Below the pieces are notes generated by a model that did no database searches, was not told where the DNA came from, and saw only the letters and a program-made list of their open reading frames with translations. Shown here one piece after another: positions 52,097 through 59,808 of a stretch of 64,000 bases of DNA (its first letter is position 1; each line of letters begins with the position of its first letter). Position numbers and translations under genes: made by a program. Location: positions 124,001 through 188,000 of the forward strand of contig CAVUFS010000011.1 in assembly GCA_963740675.1 (NCBI GenBank), given 5' to 3'. The stretch is from CAIKMD01 sp963740675. Its GTDB lineage: Bacteria > Pseudomonadota > Alphaproteobacteria > ATCC43930 > CGMCC-115725.

Positions 52097-53113
52097 TTAT
52101 TGCGCGGTCGTCGGCACTTGCGCCGCGAGCTCGCGCACCTTCGCCAAGACTTGGCGATGGGCATCGTCGGTCTTGCCCCACTCTTCGGCGATTTCCGAGA
52201 GCGCTGCGCCCCATTTCTTATTCTGCTCGGCGCTCAGTGACACGACCGTCTGGCCGGCCTTGTGGGAAAGGTCGTCGCGCACCTTGGCACCGAGATTATC
52301 GAGGATCTGACCGGCACGGCGGCTCTGCGCCTCGCCGGAATTGTCCATCAGAATCTTCTTCACATTGTCCGGCAGCGCGTTGAACTTCGCCTTGGCCATC
52401 CAGACACCGCCCGGCCCGCCGCCGAAAGCCGCGGTGATGTGATAGCTCGTCACCTCGTCGAGCTTGAAATCGGGCAGCGCTGCCATCGGGAAATCGATGC
52501 CGTCGGCGGTGCCGCGTTGCAGCGCGGTATAGCTTTCCGTAAGACCGATCGAGAGCGGCGAGCCGCCGAGCCGTTGCACCACCTCAGTCGGGATCTTGCC
52601 GCTGGCGATGAATTTGAGGCCGCTGATGTCGTCGAGCGGCTTGGTCGGGGCCTTGACGAGATGCATTGCGACCGGCGGGAAGGCCTGGAAGAACAGCGGC
52701 ACGATCTGATCGAATTCGGAATCGAGCATCCCGGTCTTGTAGAGCCGCCAGAACACCACCGATTCCTGCTCGGCCGAATTCATCACGAAGGGCAGCGCGA
52801 TGACTTCCGAAAGCTTGAACTTGCCGGTGAGATAGTTGAGCGAGCCGAAGCTGATCTGCATCACGTCGCTGAGCAGCCGGTCGTAAAAATTCGTGCTGCT
52901 GGCGAGCGCAAAGCCGTCGCGCACGTCGATCTGCACGATGCCCTTGCCCTGGGCGTTAATGCGATCGGCCCATTCGTGATAGGTCTGCTGCCCGACCGGT
53001 GACGTCGGCTGGGCGATCGTCGTCATGATGAGCTTCAGCTCGTCCGCGGGCGCCGCTCGCGCAGCGAGCAGCGCGGCGAGCGCGCAAAAGACACTGAGCG
53101 CGTAACGCAACAT
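52097..53113 (-). CDS. TRAP transporter substrate-binding protein (DctP type)
   Basis: A 338-residue DctP-family periplasmic protein. Signal peptide of about 22 residues (LSVFCALAALLAARAAPA), then LKLIMTTIAQPTSPVG. Family features: DRINAQGKGIVQIDV near 50-64, VIALPFVMNS near 105, and LGGSPLSIGLTESYTALQRG near 185-204, the ligand-binding Arg region of the DctP fold. It captures an organic acid for a Na+-dependent TRAP symporter, but DctQ/DctM genes are not adjacent. It precedes the molybdenum hydroxylase gene on the same strand. Confidence 0.85.
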   Translation of the reverse strand: MLRYALSVFCALAALLAARAAPADELKLIMTTIAQPTSPVGQQTYHEWADRINAQGKGIVQIDVRDGFALASSTNFYDRLLSDVMQISFGSLNYLTGKFKLSEVIALPFVMNSAEQESVVFWRLYKTGMLDSEFDQIVPLFFQAFPPVAMHLVKAPTKPLDDISGLKFIASGKIPTEVVQRLGGSPLSIGLTESYTALQRGTADGIDFPMAALPDFKLDEVTSYHITAAFGGGPGGVWMAKAKFNALPDNVKKILMDNSGEAQSRRAGQILDNLGAKVRDDLSHKAGQTVVSLSAEQNKKWGAALSEIAEEWGKTDDAHRQVLAKVRELAAQVPTTAQ

Positions 53114-53148
53114 TGGTTTCCCCCAACAGTTTTATCGATGACGTCGTC

Positions 53149-54054
53149 TTACGAGCGACGCATGTATTGCGGAATGATGATGTCGCTCGACTGGAACTGC
53201 CACATATCGCCGCCGGGATTGTGCTCCCACACCCGCGTCTTCCAGTTGTCGTCGAGGCAATCCATATCGGCCGAGTATTCGGTCTGGCCGCCGCACACGG
53301 CGTTGAAATACCAGAACACGTTCGAGCCCATGATGTGGCGGCCGGGCGAGGAATAGGCCTTGTAGCCCTTCTTCAGCATGTTGTGACCGCCCGAGACGAC
53401 ATCGTTCATATCCGGCACGTCGAAGGCGACGTGGTTCCAGCCAGTCTTCGGCGTCGCGCTCAAGAAGAAGAGATTGTGGTGCCAGGGCGAGCCCGGCGCG
53501 CGCAGGAAATCGCCGAGATCGAGGGCGCGGTCCGTCACACGGAAGCCCAGGCGGTTGGTATAAAAATTCGACGCCTTCTCGGTCTGGCCTTTGGGGCAGA
53601 AGAAGACGACATGGCCCATGCGGATGAGTTCGGGCGGCTTCTTCGGATCGACGGCGACATTGACGCCGCGCCGTGGCGGCAGGCCTGGATCGACACCGGG
53701 CGCGACGACGCGGAAGCCGATCTGCAGGCCGATATCGTCATGCGTGTGGAGACCGCCTTGAGCGTCGCGCGTCACTTCGCGATCTTTGCTGAGCTCGGCA
53801 CCGAGCTGATCGAGTGTGTCTTTGCTGTCGACGCCCCAGATGCATTCGCGCACCGTCGGGCCGCCTTCGATCGCCTTGGGCAGCATGCTGTCGCCGGTGC
53901 CGCGGATCTGCACGCTTTGCCCGGTGGGCAGCGCGAACTCGGCACCGCCCGCGCCCTTCTCGCGCAGCTTCAGACCCCACTCTTCGAAATAGCTTGTCGC
54001 GGCGGCGACATCGTCGACGCCGTAAACGATCAATTCAACGCGCATAACAGGCAT
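53149..54054 (-). CDS. VOC-family protein, extradiol dioxygenase-like (paralogue of 36549)
   Basis: A 301-residue two-module VOC protein. ATG 54054 has GGGGAGG five bases upstream; the frame extends to 54165 without support. It shares with the 36549 protein the blocks WGVDSK-TLD, the ELS-x-DR segment, GRHIMGSN and DMD-xx-DDNW, so the two come from a duplication. His-rich positions: GHVVFF near 154, WHHNLFF near 205 and WNHVAFDV near 220. It is separated by 35 bases from the TRAP gene and is divergent from the LLM gene at 54205. Confidence 0.75.
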   Translation of the reverse strand: MPVMRVELIVYGVDDVAAATSYFEEWGLKLREKGAGGAEFALPTGQSVQIRGTGDSMLPKAIEGGPTVRECIWGVDSKDTLDQLGAELSKDREVTRDAQGGLHTHDDIGLQIGFRVVAPGVDPGLPPRRGVNVAVDPKKPPELIRMGHVVFFCPKGQTEKASNFYTNRLGFRVTDRALDLGDFLRAPGSPWHHNLFFLSATPKTGWNHVAFDVPDMNDVVSGGHNMLKKGYKAYSSPGRHIMGSNVFWYFNAVCGGQTEYSADMDCLDDNWKTRVWEHNPGGDMWQFQSSDIIIPQYMRRS

Positions 54055-54204
54055 GGCGGCCTCCCCTTGCCGAGTTTCCATGATCGAGTTGCACGCATGA
54101 TAGGCCGCGTGGGCAATAAGGTCGAGAATGCCGATGCGATAACGACGCCTTGTCAGTCGCCACATCGGCAGCGCAAAATGATTGCCACGGAACAGGGAGA
54201 AGCC

Positions 54205-55404
54205 ATGAAGATCTTTGTTTTCGATCTCTTACCTTATGGTCAGCATCTCGATCATCTGAAGGTCGATAACGAGCTGCCCTATCCGCTGCGCCGCCAGTAT
54301 TTCGACGCCGAGATCGCGACGCGAACCTATGCCGAGCATCTCGATGCCTGGGAAGAGATCGATAAGCTCGGCTATGACGGGATCGGCTTCAACGAGCATC
54401 ACTGCTCCCCCTATGGGCTGATGAATTCGCCCAATCTCCTGGCTTCCGCCGTCGCGCAGCGGACGAAGAGAGTGAAGCTGCTGATCTATGGCAATCTGTT
54501 GCCGCTGCACGAGCCGTTGCGGCTGGCGGAAGAACTCGCGATGCTCGATTGCCTGTCGCATGGCCGGCTGATCGCCGGCTTCGCCCGCGGCATTCCGCGC
54601 GAATATCAGGTGCACAACGTGCCCTTGGCGGATTCACGCGCGCGCTTCGAAGAGGCCTATGACATCATCATGGGCGCGTGGCGCGACGAGGTGTTCTCCT
54701 ATAGCGGCAAGTTCTGGTCCTATAAGGACGTCGCGATGTGGCCGCGGCCGCTGCAGCAGCCGCATCCGCCGATCTGGATGCCGATCACCAGCAGCAAGGA
54801 ATCGATCGAATTCGCCGGCAAGCACGACATCACGATCACGCCGGGGCTCGGCTCGATCGGCTTACAGCAAGATGTGATCCGCTATTTCGCCAAATGCCTC
54901 GCCGCCGCCGGACACCGGATCGAGCCGCGGCATATCTCACTCGGTCAGTCCGTCTATGTGGCCGACAGCAAGGCAGCGGCGGTGAAAGAGAACGGTCCCT
55001 ACCATCTCTACTTCAATCGCACGCTCTATAGTCACGGCAATGTCACCGAGCATAGCAAGGGCGAGGCCGCGGGCTATGTCTCCTCCAGCTCGATGGACTA
55101 CATCCGGCCGGAGAACCGCAAGGTCGCCGAGCGGGCGCGGTCCGACTTCCGCAATATGACGATGGACGATGTCGCGCGTCAGGCCGAGAACCTGCCCTGG
55201 GGTACGCCGGCCGAAGTTACTGAACAACTCATTAACGCGGCGAATCGCACGGGCGCCGGCACGATTCTCGTCTCTTTCAATCGCGGCGCCATGCCGCAGG
55301 AGTTGTTCGTCGAACAAATTCGTCGCTTTGCCCGCGAAATTTTACCGGCATTGCAAGCGCATGAGGTGAGCAAGGTGCCGATCGACGAAGCCATCGGCGT
55401 CTGA
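54205..55404 (+). CDS. Luciferase-like (LLM class) flavin-dependent monooxygenase
   Basis: A 399-residue luciferase-fold protein. It begins MKIFVFDLLPYGQHLDHL, has GFNEHHCSPYGLM near 65-77, LLIYGNLLPLHEPLRLAEE near 94-112 and GRLIAGFARGIPREY near 120-134. ATG 54205 follows CAGGGAGA; a long in-frame extension back to 53113 overlaps the VOC gene on the other strand and is rejected. It uses reduced flavin and O2. It is larger than, and not obviously a recent copy of, the LLM protein at 19176. It stands alone, followed by an AT-rich region of 155 bases. Confidence 0.83.
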   Translation: MKIFVFDLLPYGQHLDHLKVDNELPYPLRRQYFDAEIATRTYAEHLDAWEEIDKLGYDGIGFNEHHCSPYGLMNSPNLLASAVAQRTKRVKLLIYGNLLPLHEPLRLAEELAMLDCLSHGRLIAGFARGIPREYQVHNVPLADSRARFEEAYDIIMGAWRDEVFSYSGKFWSYKDVAMWPRPLQQPHPPIWMPITSSKESIEFAGKHDITITPGLGSIGLQQDVIRYFAKCLAAAGHRIEPRHISLGQSVYVADSKAAAVKENGPYHLYFNRTLYSHGNVTEHSKGEAAGYVSSSSMDYIRPENRKVAERARSDFRNMTMDDVARQAENLPWGTPAEVTEQLINAANRTGAGTILVSFNRGAMPQELFVEQIRRFAREILPALQAHEVSKVPIDEAIGV

Positions 55405-55562
55405 CCCGTGATTTTTCCCGCATAAAGGGATAGCAGCCCGAGTCGGCCCGGCGGCCGCAGCCTTGGCGCGTAACGCGTGAATATAGCTAAACTTTTCGCC
55501 AAATTTTTATGCGCATCTCGTTTACGAATTTTGGGAGATTCATTTGCTATTCGTAGTGCGTG
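55405..55562 (+). promoter_or_regulatory. AT-rich intergenic region before the pentapeptide-repeat gene
   Basis: Much lower GC than its surroundings, with runs such as AAATTTTTATG and TTTACGAATTTTGGGAG. It probably holds the promoter of the following gene, but no pair of -35/-10 boxes with good spacing could be fixed. Confidence 0.4.
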
Positions 55563-56753
55563 ATGAACCCGGCCGAACTCCAACGCCACGTCCGATCCCA
55601 TACTGCATGGCTTAACGGCCTGCCGGGCGGACGCCGCTTGGATTTGCACGGCGTCGATCTCGCGGGTGCCGATTTCACCGGTATCGACCTGACGCGCGCC
55701 TGCCTCGCCGGCGCCAATCTCAGCAGGGCTGCGCTGACCCAGGCCAAGCTCGCCGAAGCCGATCTCTTCGGCGCCAATCTCTCGAGCGCTAATCTGCAGA
55801 AGACCGATCTCAGCCGCGCCGATGTTCGCGGCGCGTCGTTCCGTGAGGCGGAGCTCGAAGAAGCGATGCTCTGCGAGGCCGATCTGCGCTCCGGCGTGCT
55901 CTTGAGCGGTTGGGAAAAAGATACGGACGGCACGGCATCGGGCCGCGCCGATCTGACCGCGGCGAAGATGCGCCGCGCCAATCTGCGCGGCGCGAAACTC
56001 AACGGCGCCGTGCTCACCGCGATCGATGCGCGGGATGCCGTGCTCTATCAATGCAAGCTCAACCACGCCGACCTGACCGACGCCGATCTGACCGACGCCG
56101 ATCTGCGCGGTGCGGACCTCTCTTACGCGCGTTTCCAGGCGACGAAGGTCCAGGGCATGCTCATCGCCGGCGCGATCCTTGCCGGCGTCGATGTCGCTTC
56201 AGTCGGTATCGATCTCGCAGCCGAAGAGATCAAGGCAAATAGCGAACGGCTGACCAAGATGCTGGATGGGCATCGCGACTGGGTCCGCACGGTCGGCAAG
56301 CAAGGCAAGCGCGCGAATATGCGCAATGTCGACCTCACCGAATTCGACCTCTCTGGTCGCGAGCTGAGCGGCGTCGATTTCTCGGGCTCGATCCTCGTCA
56401 AGGCCAACCTCACCAAATCGAGCCTGCAATTCGCGAATTTCAGCCGCTGCGATTTACAGGATGCCGATTTGACCGACGCCGTGCTGGATGGCGCCCGCAT
56501 GCCGCGCGCCGATCTGAGCAATGCGATCCTGGTCCGCACCTCGATCGCCGCCGTCATCATCAAGGATCCGAACGGCAAGACGACCGGCGCAAGCTGGGCG
56601 AGCAACCTGACCGACGCGATATTCTGCGCGTCCGATCTCACCGAAGCCAATCTGCGCGGCTCCAACCTCACCAACGCCGATTTCCGCGGCGCCAAGCTCG
56701 AAAAAACCGTCTTCACCGATACGAAGATCGACGGCGCCAAGTTCGATTACTGA
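55563..56753 (+). CDS. Pentapeptide-repeat protein
   Basis: A 396-residue protein made mostly of A(D/N)LxG-like pentapeptides in two blocks: about residues 28-205 (LHGVDLAGADFTGIDLTRAC onward) and 250-395, separated by a helix-rich linker (LAAEEIKANSERLTKMLDGH). Each block should form a right-handed square beta-helix. ATG 55563 directly follows a GTG; no clear ribosome site is near, so the start is uncertain. There is no signal peptide or membrane segment. Known members mimic DNA to protect gyrase (Qnr, MfpA) or act as scaffolds; this one has no assigned role. Confidence 0.88.
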   Translation: MNPAELQRHVRSHTAWLNGLPGGRRLDLHGVDLAGADFTGIDLTRACLAGANLSRAALTQAKLAEADLFGANLSSANLQKTDLSRADVRGASFREAELEEAMLCEADLRSGVLLSGWEKDTDGTASGRADLTAAKMRRANLRGAKLNGAVLTAIDARDAVLYQCKLNHADLTDADLTDADLRGADLSYARFQATKVQGMLIAGAILAGVDVASVGIDLAAEEIKANSERLTKMLDGHRDWVRTVGKQGKRANMRNVDLTEFDLSGRELSGVDFSGSILVKANLTKSSLQFANFSRCDLQDADLTDAVLDGARMPRADLSNAILVRTSIAAVIIKDPNGKTTGASWASNLTDAIFCASDLTEANLRGSNLTNADFRGAKLEKTVFTDTKIDGAKFDY

Positions 56754-56775
56754 GGAAAGCGCGCTCGTAAGGTCT

Positions 56776-56866
56776 GGGCCCCGGGACGAGCCCTCGGCGA
56801 AGGCCTAGGGCCAATTTCGCATCTTGCTCGAAAAACTGGGTCCTCGGGTCAAGCCCGAGGACAACG
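56776..56866. repeat. Degenerate compound palindrome
   Basis: The right arm is well kept: CTGGGTCCTCGGG, TCAAG, CCCGAGGACAACG (56836-56866). The left arm, CCCCGGGACGAGCCC with flanks, is eroded. The layout matches the other convergent-junction copies. Confidence 0.55.
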
Positions 56867-56906
56867 GGTTTTCGTAAGCTAGCTGCGCTCGCTAACGAAA
56901 GCTGGC

Positions 56907-56955
56907 TGGCTGGGGCGGGAGGGGTCGAACCTCCGTATGGCGGAATCAAAATCCG
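56907..56955 (-). other. 3' half of tRNA-Gln(UUG), attachment-site-like remnant
   Basis: Read on the minus strand: CGGATTTTGATTCCG gives the anticodon loop (TTG) and most of its stem, then a variable loop CATAC, a perfect T-stem GGAGG/CCTCC around TTCGACC, the acceptor strand CGCCCCA, discriminator G and CCA (56907-56909). The 5' half is missing: no TGGGGCG strand or D-arm occurs upstream on that strand, and the first anticodon-stem base is already altered. A clean copy of only the 3' half through CCA is what tRNA-targeting integrases leave at the distal end of an inserted element. Confidence 0.75.
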
Positions 56956-57135
56956 ATCTTTTTCCAGTAAATTCAGTGGCCTGTGCTATCCACGTGTGGA
57001 CAACGATGCATGCGGCATCAATGGCTTACCCCTGATCTGGAAAACTTCTCGTCCCCGCAATCCACACCGCGAGAGAAGCCCGGGGGCGGGCATCTCGGCG
57101 AAACGAGGGAGAGCGCCCGGAGACATTCTCCGCGC

Positions 57136-59808
57136 CTATGCGTGCAACTCTGCGATGATGTTGGCGATCAGGCCGCTCCAGCCAGTTTGATGCGAGGCGC
57201 CCAGGCCACGACCGCGCTCGCCGTCGAAATACTCGTGGAACACGATGTAGTCCTTGAAATGCGGATCGGTCTGGAGCTTCTCGTTATTGCCGAATACGGG
57301 ACGCCGGCCGCATGAGTTGCGGCGGAAGATGTTCACGAGGCGCTCGCGTAGAGTGTCGGCAATCTCACGCAACGACTGCTTCTTTCCGGAACCAACGGGG
57401 CACTCGACCTGAAAGTCGTCGCCGTAAAACCTGGCGAACTTGGAGAGGCTTTCGAGGATAAGATAGTTCATCGGTATCCAGATCGGGCCGCGCCAATTGG
57501 AATTGCCGCCAAAGAGATCGTTATCGGACTCGCCCGGGACGTATCGGACCTCGGATCGAAACCCGTCCGCCTCGAAAATATAGGGATGTTCGAGGTGGTA
57601 GCGTGACAGCGCGCGCACGCCGTAGTCCGAGAGGAACTCATTGGGATCGAGAATCCGCTCCAACAGCTTGGTGAAGCGGAAGGCGCGCACGATCGCGACC
57701 ATGCGTATATCGTCGGCACCGGGCGTGTTCCAGCGCGACACCAACGCGGCAAGTTTTGGCCGATGCTGCAAGTACCAATCGGCATGCCTCATGAAAGACG
57801 GCATGTTCTCCATCAGCGACGCATCGGCCACCTCGACCGCAAGCATCGGGATCAGACCGACGAGAGAGCGCACACGCAGTGGTGATGCCTTGCCGTCGCA
57901 AGTGATGAGCCAGTCGTAGAAGAAGTTGTCGCGATCGTCCCAAAGCCCAAGGCCCTCGCCGCCCAGATTGTTCATCGCACCGCCGATCATCATGAAATGC
58001 TCGAAGAACTTGGTGGCGATGTCCTGATACGTCTCGTCCTGCTGCGCTAACTCTGTGGCGATCCGCAACAGGTTGAGGCTGTACATTGCCATCCACGACG
58101 TGCCGTCGGATTGCACCAGCGTTCCCCGCACAGGGGGATTCGAACGGTCGAATACCCCGATATTGTCGAGACCAAGGAATCCGCCTTCGAATACGTTGCG
58201 ACCACCGGGATCCTTGCGGTTCACCCACCATGTGAAGTTGAGCAGCAGCTTGGTGAAGACAGTCTCGAGGAATTTTCGGTCGCCCCTCCCCTTCTGCCGC
58301 CGCTCGGAATCGTAAATACGCAGCGCGGCCCAAGCGTGGACCGGCGGATTGACGTCGTTGAAGTTCCACTCATAGGCGGGCAACTGCCCGTTCGGATGCA
58401 TGTACCACGGCCGGCAAAGCAAGATCAGCTGACGCTTGGCGTTCTCCACGTCGAGTTCAGCGAGCGTGACAAGGTGGAATGCCCAATCCCAGGCGGCAAA
58501 CCAGGGAAACTCCCATTTGTCCGGCATCGCGACGACGTCTTCCATGTTGGCATGTAGCCAGCCACCGTTGCGCCCGGCGCGGCGTTTATTCGGTGGCGCG
58601 GGTTGCGCCGGATCGCCGTCGAGCCAATCCGCGACGTCGTAGTAGAAGAACTGCTGAGACCAAAGGACCCCGGCAAAGGCCTGGCGCTGAATGCGACGGA
58701 GATCGTCGTCCCGTATCTTGCTCTGCAACGCCGCATAAAAAGCATCCGCTTCGGCTTTGCGACGTTCGAAGACGGATTCGAAGTCAGCGAACGGCGCGGA
58801 TCGCGGCTGTCCTTGGCATAACCTGACGCGGACGACCGCGGCGCTACCCGGCGCCACAATACGCCGATAGATGCCCGCCGCCTTGGTGCCGCGGTCATCG
58901 CCAACTGCCTGCCTATCGCCCTTCACCAAGTAGTCGTGAAACCCGTCCTTGCAGGGATGTTCCGACCGCGGCGCGCCATAGACGCTCGCGAAATTGGTCT
59001 CGTTCTCGCAAAACCTGACCTCGTCGGGCCGATCGAAATGCGCCGTATAGACGCCGAGTGCTTCATGCTGCGCGACGACATCGTCCCCAGCGCGCGCGAG
59101 CTGGGGCTTGCGACCGTTCCCGGACCAGCTCCAAGTGTTGCGGAACCAGACCTGCGGCAGCACATGGATTTCCGCGGCGTCGGGTCCGCGATTATGGAGT
59201 GTGATGCGTAAGAGGATGTCCTCGGCGCTCGCCTTCGCATACTCGATCTCGACGTCGAAATAGCGATCGTCGTCGAAAATACCGGTATCGATCAGCTCAA
59301 ACTCAGGCTGCTGTTTGTCGCGCCGCGCATTTTCATCGACTAAGGGGCGGTAAGGATATTCAGCCTGCGGATATTTGTAGAGCATCCGCGCATAACTGTA
59401 GGTCGGTACTGAATCGAGGTAGTAGTAGAGCTCCTTGACGTCCTCGCCGTGATTGCCCTCGCGATTGCTCAAGCCGAACATACGCTCTTTGAGGATGGGA
59501 TCTTTGCGGTTCCAGAGCGCGACGGCGATGCACAGATGTTGCTTGGCGTCGCAAAAGCCGCCGATCCCGTCCTCGCCCCAGCGATACGCGCGGCTGCGCG
59601 CATGTTCGTGGGGAAAGGAGCTCCACGCATCGCCGTCGGCGCTGTAGTCCTCGCGCACGGTGCCCCACTGGCGCTCGCTCAGATAGGGACCCCATTTGCG
59701 CCAGGGCTGCAAATGAGCATCAGCCTCGGCGAGACGTTGTGCCTCCGCGCCGGTTTCGGTCGTCGACGTAATGCTCAGCTCGGAAGGTGCTGCGTCTCGT
59801 TCCGACAT
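57136..59808 (-). CDS. Large GH63/MGH1-like glucosidase
   Basis: An 890-residue protein of the MGH1-like/GH63 clan (alpha/alpha barrel). Barrel marks: FPWFAAWDWAFHLVTLAELD near 437-456 (Asp of the general-acid region), PAYEWNFNDVNPPVHAW near 483-499, FGGNSNWRGPIWIPMNYL near 770-787 and near the end YFDGERGRGLGASHQTGWSG. No signal peptide, so it is cytoplasmic. It probably releases glucose from an oligosaccharide or glucosylated compound. ATG 59808 has GGAG at five bases and overlaps the end of the rpiA-gntK gene by 34 bases, so it is the last gene of the zwf operon. The exact substrate is unknown. Confidence 0.8.
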   Translation of the reverse strand: MSERDAAPSELSITSTTETGAEAQRLAEADAHLQPWRKWGPYLSERQWGTVREDYSADGDAWSSFPHEHARSRAYRWGEDGIGGFCDAKQHLCIAVALWNRKDPILKERMFGLSNREGNHGEDVKELYYYLDSVPTYSYARMLYKYPQAEYPYRPLVDENARRDKQQPEFELIDTGIFDDDRYFDVEIEYAKASAEDILLRITLHNRGPDAAEIHVLPQVWFRNTWSWSGNGRKPQLARAGDDVVAQHEALGVYTAHFDRPDEVRFCENETNFASVYGAPRSEHPCKDGFHDYLVKGDRQAVGDDRGTKAAGIYRRIVAPGSAAVVRVRLCQGQPRSAPFADFESVFERRKAEADAFYAALQSKIRDDDLRRIQRQAFAGVLWSQQFFYYDVADWLDGDPAQPAPPNKRRAGRNGGWLHANMEDVVAMPDKWEFPWFAAWDWAFHLVTLAELDVENAKRQLILLCRPWYMHPNGQLPAYEWNFNDVNPPVHAWAALRIYDSERRQKGRGDRKFLETVFTKLLLNFTWWVNRKDPGGRNVFEGGFLGLDNIGVFDRSNPPVRGTLVQSDGTSWMAMYSLNLLRIATELAQQDETYQDIATKFFEHFMMIGGAMNNLGGEGLGLWDDRDNFFYDWLITCDGKASPLRVRSLVGLIPMLAVEVADASLMENMPSFMRHADWYLQHRPKLAALVSRWNTPGADDIRMVAIVRAFRFTKLLERILDPNEFLSDYGVRALSRYHLEHPYIFEADGFRSEVRYVPGESDNDLFGGNSNWRGPIWIPMNYLILESLSKFARFYGDDFQVECPVGSGKKQSLREIADTLRERLVNIFRRNSCGRRPVFGNNEKLQTDPHFKDYIVFHEYFDGERGRGLGASHQTGWSGLIANIIAELHA

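Larger units (their letters stand above)
56754..57135. other. Gene-free stretch with repeat remnant and tRNA fragment
   Basis: 382 bases without a credible coding frame. It holds the degenerate palindromic repeat at 56776-56866 and the tRNA-Gln 3' half at 56907-56955. Beyond 56960 there is an imperfect GATGC...GCATC hairpin at about 57003-57017 and nothing else recognisable. It separates the catabolic genes on the left from the sugar-phosphate operon on the right. Confidence 0.7.

Noticed and set aside
53113..54204. N-terminal extension of the luciferase-like protein to 763 residues
   Set aside because: It overlaps the VOC gene on the other strand; ATG 54205 has a ribosome site and gives the standard family start.
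56907..57000. Functional tRNA-Gln gene
   Set aside because: Only the 3' half is present; there is no acceptor 5' strand or D-arm.
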